A stretch of DNA of 46,242 nt from Maribacter sp. (GTDB lineage Bacteria > Bacteroidota > Bacteroidia > Flavobacteriales > Flavobacteriaceae): assembly GCA_023141835.1 (NCBI GenBank), contig JAGLKG010000048.1:1-46242 (forward strand). Reading direction: 5' to 3'. The notes beneath the pieces were generated by a model that was not told where the DNA came from, ran no database searches, and saw nothing but the letters and a program-made list of their open reading frames with translations. The position numbers and the translations under genes were made by a program. This document shows positions 17,996-27,287 of this stretch, in pieces. Position 1 is the first letter of the stretch. The number at the start of each line of letters is the position of its first letter.

Positions 17996-18979
17996 TTATG
18001 GGTTTTTGGGTAAAACTTCCTCTATAGCACTCTCGAACAATTTAGAAAGTGATATTCCGGCTATCTTTGCTTGTTGTGGCAAGATGCTTTCCATAGTCAA
18101 TCCTGGGGTGGTGTTCATTTCCAGCATATACGGCTCATCGTTCAGAAATATAAATTCGCTTCGTGAAAATCCTTTGACCTTTAATACCTCGTAGGCACGT
18201 TTTGCCATTTGAACTACCTTTGTTTCCTGTTCAGGGGAAATTCGTGCAGGAGTGATTTCTTGTGACTTGCCTTCGTATTTGGCTTCGTAATCAAAAAAAT
18301 CATTCTCTGTGACAATTTCAGTAATCGGAAGTACTTTAGTCTCTCCTTTGTATTTTATAACGCCAACAGACACTTCGGTACCATCTAAAAATCCTTCAAT
18401 GATAATCTCATCGTCCTCTTTGTATGCATTTTCAATAGCGAATTTTAACTGTTCCTTTTTATACACTTTAGATATTCCATAACTGCTACCTGCCTTGTTG
18501 GCCTTTACGAAACAGGGTAGCCCTACTTTTTCAATGATGGCTTCTTCGTTGATTTGGTCGCCGAAATTTAAGTAATAAGAAGGGGCCGATTTAATTCCGT
18601 AAGGCTTTAAAACACTGAGGAGATCTCGCTTGTTAAAGGTCAAAGCCGCCTGATAGTAATCGCATGAGGTTTGGGGTATTTTCAACAGATTTAAATAAGC
18701 CTGCATTAACCCATCTTCGCCCGGCGTACCATGAATAGCATTGAAAACACAGTCGAAAATAACGGTTTTCCCATCGACCGTAACTGAAAAATCATGCCTA
18801 TTCACCTGATGCTCTGTTTCATCTTCATCAACATAGACCCATTTGTCCTTTAAAATATGGATGCGAAAGCTATCATACTTCTCTTTGCTCAAATAGTTGT
18901 ATACTACATTACCACTTTTTAGCGAAATATGATACTCGCTGGAGTAACCGCCCATTATGATGGCCACTTTTTTCTTCAT
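17996..18979 (-). CDS. ddl: D-alanine--D-alanine ligase
   Basis: 327 residues. ATP-grasp ligase that makes the D-Ala-D-Ala dipeptide for peptidoglycan. The N-terminal motif IMGGYSSEYHISLKSG, the HGTPGEDG segment, the ATP-grasp residues (GLPCFVKANKAGSSYGISKV, DEIIIEGFLDGTEVSVGV) and the C-terminal RSEFIFLNDEPYMLEMNTTPGLT are all present. A Tyr in the DYYQAA region and the general pattern fit D-Ala specificity over D-lactate, though that is inference. It is divergent from the PASTA gene, also a cell-envelope function. Confidence 0.96.
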   Translation of the reverse strand: MKKKVAIIMGGYSSEYHISLKSGNVVYNYLSKEKYDSFRIHILKDKWVYVDEDETEHQVNRHDFSVTVDGKTVIFDCVFNAIHGTPGEDGLMQAYLNLLKIPQTSCDYYQAALTFNKRDLLSVLKPYGIKSAPSYYLNFGDQINEEAIIEKVGLPCFVKANKAGSSYGISKVYKKEQLKFAIENAYKEDDEIIIEGFLDGTEVSVGVIKYKGETKVLPITEIVTENDFFDYEAKYEGKSQEITPARISPEQETKVVQMAKRAYEVLKVKGFSRSEFIFLNDEPYMLEMNTTPGLTMESILPQQAKIAGISLSKLFESAIEEVLPKNP

Positions 18980-19160
18980 ATTTGTTGGTGTATATAGGTC
19001 ATTAAAAATGAATATTGGTCATTCAAAGTAAAGAAAAAAGCAATCGGTTTTACACCATATTTTTATTTTTTTTGTTTATTGGAATTACCAATTGCGGGAG
19101 TGCTCGGGCTATTTAACCAACATTTGGGACAGTTACAGCTCTTAATTTTGCCCCATTTCC

Positions 19161-19168
19161 TATATTTG
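19161..19168 (+). promoter_or_regulatory. -7 element for the PASTA gene
   Basis: TATATTTG, an exact TAnnTTTG match, 21 bp before the first ATG of the PASTA gene. The intergenic region 18980-19189 is the divergent control region for ddl and the PASTA-rluD pair. No ideal TTG 19 bp upstream. Confidence 0.5.
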
Positions 19169-19189
19169 CAGGGTTAATTACATTATTAC

Positions 19190-19777
19190 ATGATGGGTTT
19201 TTTCAAATTTTTGCGAAGTAAGACTTTTTTAATTCAGCTAGGTCTGGCATTCATTGCTTCGATACTTTTGGTATTTTTGGTATTGCGATGGTTGAATAGT
19301 TCTACAAATCATGGTGATTTCGTTGAAGTCCCTAATTTTGCTAAAATGTCGGTAATGGATATGCGTAAGGCTGTTGAAAATGCAGGTTTGCGTTACGAGG
19401 TATTGGATTCTGCCAATTACAATCCAGATTACCCTAAATTTTCAATCATTGAGCAAGACCCAAAAGCAGGGAATAAAGTAAAGGAGAATAGAAAAATATA
19501 TTTCACAGTTAACCCATCAGGATATAAAAAGGTAACTGTACCGGATATAATTCAGGTTACCCAGCGTAATGCGGCTTCTATGTTGAAAGCAGTTGGTTTG
19601 GACGTGCAACGCGTTACCTATGTTGATGAACTGGGCAAGGATATGGTATACTCTATTAAGTACAAAGGCAAGTATGTAAAGCCAGGGGATAAACTTCCCA
19701 AGACTTCGAAAGTAGAATTGGTCTGCGGTAATGGTACAATTCCGGACCAGGCTCAAATCAAGGCAGATTCAGAGTAG
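19190..19777 (+). CDS. Membrane-anchored PASTA-domain protein
   Basis: 195 residues. One N-terminal transmembrane helix (about residues 14-32), then an outside-facing region with two PASTA repeats: FVEVPNFAKMSVMDMRKAVENAGLRYEV... and KVTVPDIIQVTQRNAASMLKAVGLDVQRV.... PASTA domains bind peptidoglycan fragments or beta-lactams in other proteins; here there is neither a kinase nor a transpeptidase domain, so it may be a structural or sensing accessory for cell-wall synthesis. The start may be at 19190 or at the next codon (MMG). It is 3 bp from the pseudouridine synthase gene, and divergent from ddl. Confidence 0.9.
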   Translation: MMGFFKFLRSKTFLIQLGLAFIASILLVFLVLRWLNSSTNHGDFVEVPNFAKMSVMDMRKAVENAGLRYEVLDSANYNPDYPKFSIIEQDPKAGNKVKENRKIYFTVNPSGYKKVTVPDIIQVTQRNAASMLKAVGLDVQRVTYVDELGKDMVYSIKYKGKYVKPGDKLPKTSKVELVCGNGTIPDQAQIKADSE

Positions 19778-19780
19778 CAT

Positions 19781-20812
19781 ATGGAGCCTATTCAGAACCC
19801 AGGACCAAGTGAGGAAGAACTCTTTGAACATCATAGGTTTAAGGCTTCTAAGGGTCAAGAACCGCTGAGAGTGGACAAATTTTTAATGAATTTTATTGAA
19901 AACGCCACTCGTAACAAAATACAACAAGCTGCCAAAGATGGTCATATTTGGGTGAATGACACTGCAGTAAAACAAAATTACAAGGTAAAGGCCGATGATG
20001 AGGTAAAAGTACTTTTTGAGCACCCTCCGCACGAACTTTTACTTACCCCCGAAGATATACCCTTGGATATTGTCTATGAAGATGATGCGCTACTTGTAGT
20101 CAATAAACCGGCAGGTATGGTTGTACATCCTGGGCATGGTAATTATTCGGGAACCTTAATAAATGCTCTTTTATATCATATCAAGGATTTGCCAACCAAC
20201 AGTAATGAAAGACCCGGCCTGGTACACCGAATTGATAAGGATACTTCTGGACTTTTGGTAGTTGCCAAGACCGAAGCTGCCATGACACATTTGGCCAAAC
20301 AGTTTTTTGATAAGACTTCTACAAGGGAATATGTGGCACTGGTCTGGGGCAATATTGAAGACGAAAATGGAACTGTTGAAGGACACATAGCTCGAAACCC
20401 CAAAAATAGGTTGCAAATGCAGGTCTTCCCTGAGGGTGATCAGGGTAAGGAGGCAATTACCCATTATTCCGTGTTGGAGCGTTTGGGATATGTTACTTTG
20501 GTGTCCTGTAAACTGGAAACTGGTCGTACACATCAAATTCGTGTGCATATGAAATATATTGGTCACACGCTTTTTAATGATGAAAGATATGGTGGTGATA
20601 AAGTCTTGAAAGGTACTACGTTCACCAAGTACAAACAGTTTGTCGACAATGCCTTTAAGATATTACCTAGACAAGCTTTGCATGCGAAAACCTTGGGATT
20701 TGTTCACCCAGTGAGTGGTGAGTCCATGAAGTTCAATTCAGAAATCCCGGATGATATGGCCAATTGTATTGCAAAATGGAGGGACTATGTAAAGCATAGC
20801 GGTAAAGAATAG
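19781..20812 (+). CDS. rluD: RluA/RluD-family 23S rRNA pseudouridine synthase
   Basis: 343 residues. An N-terminal S4 RNA-binding domain (LRVDKFLMNFIENATRNKIQQAAKDGHIWVN) precedes the pseudouridine synthase domain with the catalytic Asp in GLVHRIDKDTSGLLVVAKT. Other family marks are VVNKPAGMVVHPGHG, ARNPKNRLQM and LETGRTHQIRVHMKYIGH. It most likely modifies the helix 69 uridines of 23S rRNA, as RluD does; the symbol is assigned by architecture and not by site evidence. It overlaps no gene but lies 3 bp after the PASTA gene. Confidence 0.9.
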   Translation: MEPIQNPGPSEEELFEHHRFKASKGQEPLRVDKFLMNFIENATRNKIQQAAKDGHIWVNDTAVKQNYKVKADDEVKVLFEHPPHELLLTPEDIPLDIVYEDDALLVVNKPAGMVVHPGHGNYSGTLINALLYHIKDLPTNSNERPGLVHRIDKDTSGLLVVAKTEAAMTHLAKQFFDKTSTREYVALVWGNIEDENGTVEGHIARNPKNRLQMQVFPEGDQGKEAITHYSVLERLGYVTLVSCKLETGRTHQIRVHMKYIGHTLFNDERYGGDKVLKGTTFTKYKQFVDNAFKILPRQALHAKTLGFVHPVSGESMKFNSEIPDDMANCIAKWRDYVKHSGKE

Positions 20813-20903
20813 ATTTCCTCTATTTTAGAATCAAAAAGTACTTTTCGGCAAGGATAGGATTGTCCAAGAATCCTTTTTACATTTATGCTTAAAATAAGTT
20901 GAT

Positions 20904-21665
20904 ATGAAGATTGTTATCTCTCCGGCCAAGTCGCTGGATTTTGAAAGTGAATTGCCAACAAAAAAATATTCACAGCCCCAATTTTTAGAACAAGCAGAAA
21001 AACTTAATAAGGTTTTGGTAAAGAAAAGGCCAAGTGTTTTATCAAAACTTATGGGGATATCGAATAATTTGGCAGAGCTTAATTGGGAGCGCAATCAAAA
21101 ATTTTCAACTCCGTTTGATCCATCAAATGCAAGGCCTGCAGTATACGCCTTTAATGGAGATGTATATCAGGGTTTGGATGCCTATTCGATCCCTGAAACT
21201 AAATTGGATCAATTGCAGGATACTCTTCGAATTTTATCTGGGCTATATGGATTGCTAAGACCACTGGATTTGATACAACCATACCGATTGGAAATGGGGA
21301 CCCAATTAAAATTAGGACGAAAAAAAAATCTTTATGAGTTTTGGAAAAAGCAATTGACCGAGGAACTTAATTCTGAATTGGAGGAGGATGAGTTGTTTGT
21401 TAATTTGGCAAGTAATGAATACTTCCGTGCTGTAGATGAAAAGCAACTCAAGGTGCCTGTAATTACACCTATCTTCAAAGATTGGAAGAATGATAAGTTA
21501 AAGGTTATAAGTTTCTTTGCAAAAAAAGCTAGAGGCTCTATGGTCAGATATATTCTAAACACTGATGCCAGGACTTTAGAAGATATTAAGGGGTTTGACC
21601 TGGATGACTATATTTTTAGCCAAGAACATACGCTTAAAGAGAACCAGCCTGTATTTATAAGATAG
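20904..21665 (+). CDS. yaaA: Peroxide stress protein YaaA (DUF328)
   Basis: 253 residues. Full-length YaaA/DUF328: N-terminal [13 protein letters not shown], the conserved [60 protein letters not shown] and [14 protein letters not shown]. In E. coli YaaA lowers intracellular free iron during peroxide stress; a DNA-binding fold is known for the family. It is a single gene between rluD and the opposing bTHX gene. Confidence 0.95.
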   Translation: MKIVISPAKSLDFESELPTKKYSQPQFLEQAEKLNKVLVKKRPSVLSKLMGISNNLAELNWERNQKFSTPFDPSNARPAVYAFNGDVYQGLDAYSIPETKLDQLQDTLRILSGLYGLLRPLDLIQPYRLEMGTQLKLGRKKNLYEFWKKQLTEELNSELEEDELFVNLASNEYFRAVDEKQLKVPVITPIFKDWKNDKLKVISFFAKKARGSMVRYILNTDARTLEDIKGFDLDDYIFSQEHTLKENQPVFIR

Positions 21666-21717
21666 CCTATTTCTTTAGGGCACTTTTTTGAAATTGACCT
21701 AAACCTTGTCTAGCTGG

Positions 21718-21846
21718 CTACTTTTTCTTTTTAGCAGTAGTTTTCTTAGTAGCTGTAACTGGTTTTAAAGCTTTTTTGGGTCTTCTTGCGCCATAAGATT
21801 TGTTTGCAATTTTGCCACGCCTAGTTTTAATATCACCCTTTCCCAT
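21718..21846 (-). CDS. 30S ribosomal protein bTHX
   Basis: A 42-residue, extremely basic protein: MGKGDIKTRRGKIANKSYGA, then RRPKKALKPV and a Lys/Thr-rich tail ending in KKKK. The N-terminal part matches the THX (Thx) family, a small subunit protein first known from Thermus and widespread in Bacteroidota, which stabilises the head of the 30S subunit. The gene is short enough to be missed by length filters. It is convergent with yaaA (52-bp gap) and divergent from the glycosylase-like gene. The frame runs from the ATG at 21844-21846 to a TAG at 21718-21720. Confidence 0.9.
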   Translation of the reverse strand: MGKGDIKTRRGKIANKSYGARRPKKALKPVTATKKTTAKKKK

Positions 21847-21949
21847 AGTATGGTTCTTATAATTTCTTAAAATTACTCATTTACCCATAAATTGTCAACA
21901 AAAGGAAGATATCTTTGGGCAGAGTATAGTTTTTTATTTTATTCATCTA

Positions 21950-22630
21950 TTGAAAGTAGCGTTGTTTTTACATAGTCATCCATATGAACCTTTTCTTTTT
22001 AAAGAAGCCACGAAGTTGATTGTAGGTACGTTGCCTCCACCAAGGTTTACAACACAGGAACTGAGAGAGGGCGATGTTAATTTTAGCTATGGCAGTAGGG
22101 ATGGACAATTATGGCCAATTCTGGACCGCATTTTTGAATTGAATCTAAAGTATGAAACTACGAAAGATGCTATCTTGGAAAGAAAGCGATTTCTAAAGGA
22201 AAGAAAAATTGGAATATGTGACATAGTTGAAAATGCACAACGAACCAAAATTGATGCCTCTGACCTGGGAATGCGGAATGTGAAACTACGTGACTTAATA
22301 GGCTGCATATACCAATATCCAAATATTAGAGAGCTATTGTTTACCGGAGGAAATAGTAAAAATGGACCAGAATTTTTTTTTCGAAAACTTGCAAAAGTCA
22401 AAGGAATTCAACTTAAAATGATTGATGGTCAAGTACCAAGGATTCACCAATTTACGCTTCCTTCTGAAAATGGATTAGAGAGAATAATCAAGACAGTATC
22501 ACTCACAGCTCCGTCAGGTGCGGCTAACAGGGCTGTTGGTGGCTTACAGTCCTATAAAAACCTCAAGGCAAAGGATTTTTTATTCAATACCATAGATTTT
22601 AGGGTGTTACAATACGCTCCATTTTTTTAA
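21950..22630 (+). CDS. Uracil-DNA glycosylase family protein
   Basis: 226 residues from a TTG at 21950; the frame is open for about 87 bp further upstream but contains no ATG or GTG, and FLHSHPYEPFLF is the natural N-terminus. Family marks are TKLIVGTLPPPRF near the start (active-site loop), WPILDRIFEL, RKRFLKERKIGICDIV and LTAPSGAANRAVGG near the end (DNA-intercalation loop region). It belongs to the broad UDG superfamily and probably removes a damaged or deaminated base; whether uracil, hypoxanthine or another is unclear. Confidence 0.8.
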   Translation: MKVALFLHSHPYEPFLFKEATKLIVGTLPPPRFTTQELREGDVNFSYGSRDGQLWPILDRIFELNLKYETTKDAILERKRFLKERKIGICDIVENAQRTKIDASDLGMRNVKLRDLIGCIYQYPNIRELLFTGGNSKNGPEFFFRKLAKVKGIQLKMIDGQVPRIHQFTLPSENGLERIIKTVSLTAPSGAANRAVGGLQSYKNLKAKDFLFNTIDFRVLQYAPFF

Positions 22631-22723
22631 ACCTCCCACTTTTGAAAAGTTCAAATAATGTTCAGGGTTCTGTTGGTTTTGTAGTATCTGTACCGTATTT
22701 TGTTAATTGCAAAGAATAACAAA

Positions 22724-22752
22724 TTGCCATGAAGTAAATATCCCGATATTTG
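22724..22752 (+). promoter_or_regulatory. Candidate promoter of ppc
   Basis: TTG at 22724-22726, an 18-bp spacer and GATATTTG at 22745-22752 (one mismatch to TAnnTTTG). The ppc ATG follows 61 bp later. Confidence 0.4.
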
Positions 22753-22813
22753 TAGGCTTTTGAAGTGGTTAAAACCCTGACCAAATAGAAATGGGGAAAA
22801 CGATTACAAGTTT

Positions 22814-25357
22814 ATGAACAAAACAGAAAGATTAGGAGAGTTTAAAAAATCCGTCAGTAATAAGTTCAATGTCTACAATAGTCTTTTTCTTAATTTACCC
22901 TTTAGGGATATTGAGAATGTCGGGATGGTCGTGCCTTTATTATGGCATCAATCGGTAAAAGGGCTTAAGTCTGGTTTAAATCCACAGGATATTCTTGAAT
23001 CGTTTTTTCAGAATTATGTGAATATTGATTCTGAGAAAGATAGAATCGATTTCATGTTTCGTATAATCCAATACGTAGAGCGGCAAGTTGTATTGTATGA
23101 CAGTGTTGAAGACGCGGCTTTTCCAAAGCTACAAGAATATAGCGATTCACTTTCCATTAAGGATTATTTTCAATTGGTCAACAAAACCAAGAGTTGGGAT
23201 AAAGTTGCAGAGAAATTATCTTCCTTTAGTGCACGAATTGTTCTAACAGCTCACCCTACGCAATTCTATACGCCAGCTATTTTAGACATAATGAACGACC
23301 TAAGGTCGCTTATCGTGGAAGACAAAATTGACGAAATTGATGTAACCCTTCAGCAATTGGGACTTACCTCATTAATCAATACTAAGAAGCCCACACCTCT
23401 TGATGAAGCCAAGAATATCATTTACATTTTGAGAAACATGTACTATGACGCCATGGGTAATTTATATGCTTACATAAAGGAGAACATCAATAATGAAGGT
23501 TTTGAGAATCATAACATAATGAAATTAGGATTTTGGCCCGGTGGTGATAGGGATGGCAATCCTTTTGTGACAGCGGATATTACCAAAGCTGTGGCAGATG
23601 AACTTCGTATTAATCTAATGAAATGCTATTATAATGATCTTAAAAATCTTCAAAAAAAGCTTACATTTAAAGGATTGCAGGCTAATTTGAAAGTGCTTAG
23701 GAGTGATCTTTATGAGGCAATGTTCAATCCCAATAAGAACATTGAATATGAGGATATCGTTGAACCGCTCTTGGCAATTAGAGCTACGTTGATCGACGAT
23801 TATCAAAGCTTATATTTGGCAGAATTGGACCATTTTATTGATAAGGTGAAAATTTTCAAAACCCATTTTGCAACCTTGGATATTAGGCAGGATCATAGCA
23901 TGCATGAAAAGGTTGTGGAAACCGTACTCAAGAAAAATGGACTGATCAAAGAGGTGATAGGGGAACTTAGTCAAGCCGAATTGGTGCAGGTTTTGGTTCA
24001 CGAAAAAATAAAGACTGAACCTAATGATTATGAGGATATTGTAAAGGACACCTTGGTCAATATTTCACAATTAAAAAGCATTCAGGATCGAAATGGGGAA
24101 GATGGTTGTAATCGATATATAATCAGTAATTCGGAAGATATATTTTCTGTGCTCTATGTGTATGCTATGTTTAGGTGGTGTGGCTGGGATAGGGATAGTA
24201 TTTCCTTTGATATTATTCCACTTTTCGAAACGATGAAAGGTATGGACAAAGCCGAGTCAATAATGCAATTTCTGTTCGATTTACCTGAGTACAGAAAACA
24301 TTTAGAGGAGCGAGGCAATAAGCAAACTATGATGTTGGGTTTTTCGGATGGCACCAAAGATGGGGGTTATCTTAAAGCAAATTGGGCCATATTAAAAACC
24401 AAGGAACAGCTGTCAAAGGTTTGTAAAACGAATCACATCAAAGCCTTGTTTTTTGATGGTCGAGGAGGACCGCCAGCGCGAGGTGGGGGTAAAACGCATC
24501 GATTTTATGCGGCACAAACTAAAGATATTGCCAACAATGAAATTCAGTTGACCATTCAAGGACAGACCATTACGAGTACGTATGGCACAAAAGAATTGTT
24601 TATGCACAATAGTGAACAATTGTTGACTGCCGGGCTATCCAATAATTTGTTCGGAAAAGAGAACGTGATTTCCAAAGAGCACAGAAAACTGTTGGAAGAG
24701 TTGTCCGAACTGAGTTTTGCTAAATATGATGCCCTTAAAAACCATGAAATGTTTATTCCTTACTTGGAGAATAGGAGTACGCTCAAATACTATCAAAAGG
24801 CTAATATTGGTAGTAGACCAGGCAAAAGAGGAAACAAGAAGCAGTTGGAGCTTTCCGACCTAAGAGCCATTTCTTTTGTAGGTTCTTGGAGTCAACTTAA
24901 ACAAAATGTACCCGGGTATTTTGGGATAGGGACAGCCATAAAAACCATTCGGGATGAAGGTCAATTGAGAGAATTAAAGAAAATTTACAAAAAAGTACCC
25001 TTCTTCAAAGCCTTGATGCTTAATAGTATGATGTCATTGACTAAATGTTATTTTGAGTTGACCAGCTATATGAAAGAGGATGAAAAATATGGTGATTTTT
25101 GGAATATTTTACATGAAGAATATGAACTTTCAAAAGAAATGTTGCTGTTGATTTCTGATTCCAATGTTCTTATGGAAAATGAGCCAATATCGAGGGAGTC
25201 CATTCAAATTCGGGAAAATATTGTGCTGCCCTTATTGGTTATTCAACAGTATGCACTTCAGAAAATTGGCCAATCAACCGATTATAAGGAACTGTACGAG
25301 AAAATTGTGACCCGTTCGCTCTATGGAAATATCAATGCCAGTCGAAACTCGGCATAA
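22814..25357 (+). CDS. ppc: Phosphoenolpyruvate carboxylase
   Basis: 847 residues. Carboxylates PEP to oxaloacetate, replenishing the TCA cycle. Catalytic motifs are LTAHPTQ (His147), FWPGGDRDGNPFVTAD, the glycine-rich FFDGRGGPPARGGGKTHRF, and GSRPGKRG. It is shorter than the E. coli enzyme but of normal size for Bacteroidota. It ends SLYGNINASRNSA. A decayed copy of exactly this 3' end occurs at 28086-28166. The next gene starts 51 bp downstream on the same strand. Confidence 0.95.
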   Translation: MNKTERLGEFKKSVSNKFNVYNSLFLNLPFRDIENVGMVVPLLWHQSVKGLKSGLNPQDILESFFQNYVNIDSEKDRIDFMFRIIQYVERQVVLYDSVEDAAFPKLQEYSDSLSIKDYFQLVNKTKSWDKVAEKLSSFSARIVLTAHPTQFYTPAILDIMNDLRSLIVEDKIDEIDVTLQQLGLTSLINTKKPTPLDEAKNIIYILRNMYYDAMGNLYAYIKENINNEGFENHNIMKLGFWPGGDRDGNPFVTADITKAVADELRINLMKCYYNDLKNLQKKLTFKGLQANLKVLRSDLYEAMFNPNKNIEYEDIVEPLLAIRATLIDDYQSLYLAELDHFIDKVKIFKTHFATLDIRQDHSMHEKVVETVLKKNGLIKEVIGELSQAELVQVLVHEKIKTEPNDYEDIVKDTLVNISQLKSIQDRNGEDGCNRYIISNSEDIFSVLYVYAMFRWCGWDRDSISFDIIPLFETMKGMDKAESIMQFLFDLPEYRKHLEERGNKQTMMLGFSDGTKDGGYLKANWAILKTKEQLSKVCKTNHIKALFFDGRGGPPARGGGKTHRFYAAQTKDIANNEIQLTIQGQTITSTYGTKELFMHNSEQLLTAGLSNNLFGKENVISKEHRKLLEELSELSFAKYDALKNHEMFIPYLENRSTLKYYQKANIGSRPGKRGNKKQLELSDLRAISFVGSWSQLKQNVPGYFGIGTAIKTIRDEGQLRELKKIYKKVPFFKALMLNSMMSLTKCYFELTSYMKEDEKYGDFWNILHEEYELSKEMLLLISDSNVLMENEPISRESIQIRENIVLPLLVIQQYALQKIGQSTDYKELYEKIVTRSLYGNINASRNSA

Positions 25358-25408
25358 TTAAATCCCAAATGTAACTTCTTAAATTAGAAATGTTCTTATT
25401 TTTGCACG

Positions 25409-26134
25409 ATGTACTTTTATCTGATAGTAGCCCTTCAAGGGTTTTGCCTATACCATTGTTTTATTAACAAGAATCAATATTATTGGTTTTTTGTGATTTT
25501 GTTGTTGCCAGTAATTGGTTCCTTGGCATATCTATTTGTAAATGTTTTTCAGAAAAGAGATATAGAAAAGGTACACGAGGGGATTACCCATATAATTAAT
25601 CCAAATAAGGTCATAGAGAATTTGGAGAAAAGGCTGAATTTCTCTGAAACTTTTGAGAATAGGGTGGCATTGGCTGATGCTTATTTGGAAGCTGATATTT
25701 TTGATAAGGCAGAAGAGCATTACAATACTTCTTTGGTAGGAACGTTTGAGAACGATTTTTACGTAAATGCCAAGCTTGTTGAAGCGTTTTATCTTTCCTC
25801 ACAATTTGAAAAGGTTTTGAAGAATTCCGAGAAAATTAAGGGATCCTCCAAATTTAAAAAATCCAAAGCTTCATTTTTTTACGCGCTGGCCTTGGAAAAA
25901 ACTGGAAATGTAAAAAAGGCTGAGGGCTATTTGTCTTTATTTGATTCACCTTATAACAGATACCTAGAACGTTTGGAACTTGCGAGGTTCTACATCAGAA
26001 ATGGGTTTTCGGATAAAGCAAGAATAATTTTGGAAGAAATTGATAAAGAGTCAGACGGAATGTCAAAAATTAGTTATAAACAGAATGGGGTTCTTATAAA
26101 AAAAGCTAAAGAATTGTTAGAATCTCTTAGCTAA
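25409..26134 (+). CDS. Membrane protein with TPR-like repeats
   Basis: 241 residues. Two N-terminal hydrophobic segments (about residues 1-18 and 24-46) look like the small PLDc_N-type membrane anchor (NQYYWFFVILLLPVIGSLAYLFVNVF). The rest is helical, with TPR-like pairs: NRVALADAYLEADIFDKAEEHYNTSL, FYALALEKTGNVKKAEGYLSLF and ARFYIRNGFSDKARIILEEI. It would expose a protein-interaction scaffold to the cytoplasm. No partner is evident; it lies between ppc and the plug-like genes, probably in the ancestral unit that was duplicated. Confidence 0.75.
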   Translation: MYFYLIVALQGFCLYHCFINKNQYYWFFVILLLPVIGSLAYLFVNVFQKRDIEKVHEGITHIINPNKVIENLEKRLNFSETFENRVALADAYLEADIFDKAEEHYNTSLVGTFENDFYVNAKLVEAFYLSSQFEKVLKNSEKIKGSSKFKKSKASFFYALALEKTGNVKKAEGYLSLFDSPYNRYLERLELARFYIRNGFSDKARIILEEIDKESDGMSKISYKQNGVLIKKAKELLESLS

Positions 26135-26312
26135 ACCAATAAAGAAAAGTAAGTTTTTGCTTGTAATATTCCTATTAGGCATTCGTGAATGTTAATCCTT
26201 GTAAGTATTAGGCATAATTGTTGCTGATTAGTTTATGATAATGGCCTAAATGGAAAAGTTGATATTTAATTTGAGCTGTTTTTATAGTCTAGCCTAACAT
26301 AAAGTAATTATC

Positions 26313-26972
26313 ATGTATAGAGTTTTCCTTGTGATTACCTTTGTTCTAATTAGTTTAACACCGGCTACTGCCCAGGAAAATGACAACAAAATTCAGGTCA
26401 TGGGAACCATCACCGATGTGAGCGGTAAACCGCTAAAAGGTGTTATGGTATTTGTAGATTCAATCAAGACCAAGTCGAAAACTAATAGGAAGGGAATATA
26501 TAGAATTAAGTTAAGTCCTGACACAAAGATTTTAACCGTTTATTCTCCGGACTTAGGTGTCTTGAGTAAGAATTATACAGGGCAAACAAACATTGGTTTT
26601 ATGTATACTCGTGAAAGTGGGCCATTGTCCAAGGAAAATCTAGCGGAAATAGGATTTACGGTTTATCAGAAACCTGTTGGGGATACAAGTTGGTATACAG
26701 ATTATAGTAGCATATTGGAGCTACTGGATCTACGCTTTTACAATGTTAGGGTTACCAATGGTGAAATTAAAATAGGTAAGGGTCCCAATCAATTTAGTGG
26801 AGATAGTGATCCTTTGGTTTTGGTGAATAACCAAAGGATGAATATTAATGTTTTATCTACAATTTCTACAAGTGATGTAAAATTGATACAAGTTATCAAT
26901 AGAGGTAGTGAAGCTGCATTATATGGAGGGCTTAAGGCGGCAAATGGAGTTATTCTAATTACTTTAAAATAG
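26313..26972 (+). CDS. Secreted plug-only SusC/TonB-receptor-like protein, copy 1
   Basis: 219 residues with a signal peptide (MYRVFLVITFVLISLTPATAQ), then a carboxypeptidase-regulatory-like beta-sandwich domain (IQVMGTITDVSGKPLKGVMVFVDS...TNRKGIYRIKL, about residues 27-95) and a region that resembles the plug of SusC-type TonB-dependent receptors, ending SEAALYGGLKAANGVILITLK. The stop falls just where the beta-barrel would begin, so this is a short protein by construction and not an obvious truncation. The plug core has diverged (VLVNNQRM in place of the usual YIVDG). Function unknown. Followed by a paralogue in tandem. Confidence 0.8.
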   Translation: MYRVFLVITFVLISLTPATAQENDNKIQVMGTITDVSGKPLKGVMVFVDSIKTKSKTNRKGIYRIKLSPDTKILTVYSPDLGVLSKNYTGQTNIGFMYTRESGPLSKENLAEIGFTVYQKPVGDTSWYTDYSSILELLDLRFYNVRVTNGEIKIGKGPNQFSGDSDPLVLVNNQRMNINVLSTISTSDVKLIQVINRGSEAALYGGLKAANGVILITLK

Positions 26973-27287
26973 GGGTTTATACAATCACACAAAATAAGAA
27001 AGCCTTATTTAATATGTTGTATTTTTTTATCAATTGGGCTTTAGGTTATTAATTACTTTTGATTTGCAGAATAATTATTATTTCTGCTCTTTTTAGAATA
27101 ATCTTGATTTTAATATGTTATTAAGAAAATAATCGGACGAATTACTTTCAAGAATTATAAGAGGAAATAGTGTGTGGTTTCCTTAAAAGCAATATTAATT
27201 CTAGTAATAACTTGGTGTAATTGTTGCTTGTTTTTACAAATAGCTGGAATTTTAGAATAGACTCTTATTCTAAACAAAACTCATACT
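26973..27287 (+). other. AT-rich intergenic spacer between the two plug-like genes
   Basis: No coding potential or RNA is seen. The last about 100 bp before 27288 share short stretches with the sequence before 26313 (for example AATTGTTGCT), in keeping with tandem duplication of gene plus control region. No clear terminator hairpin. Confidence 0.5.
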
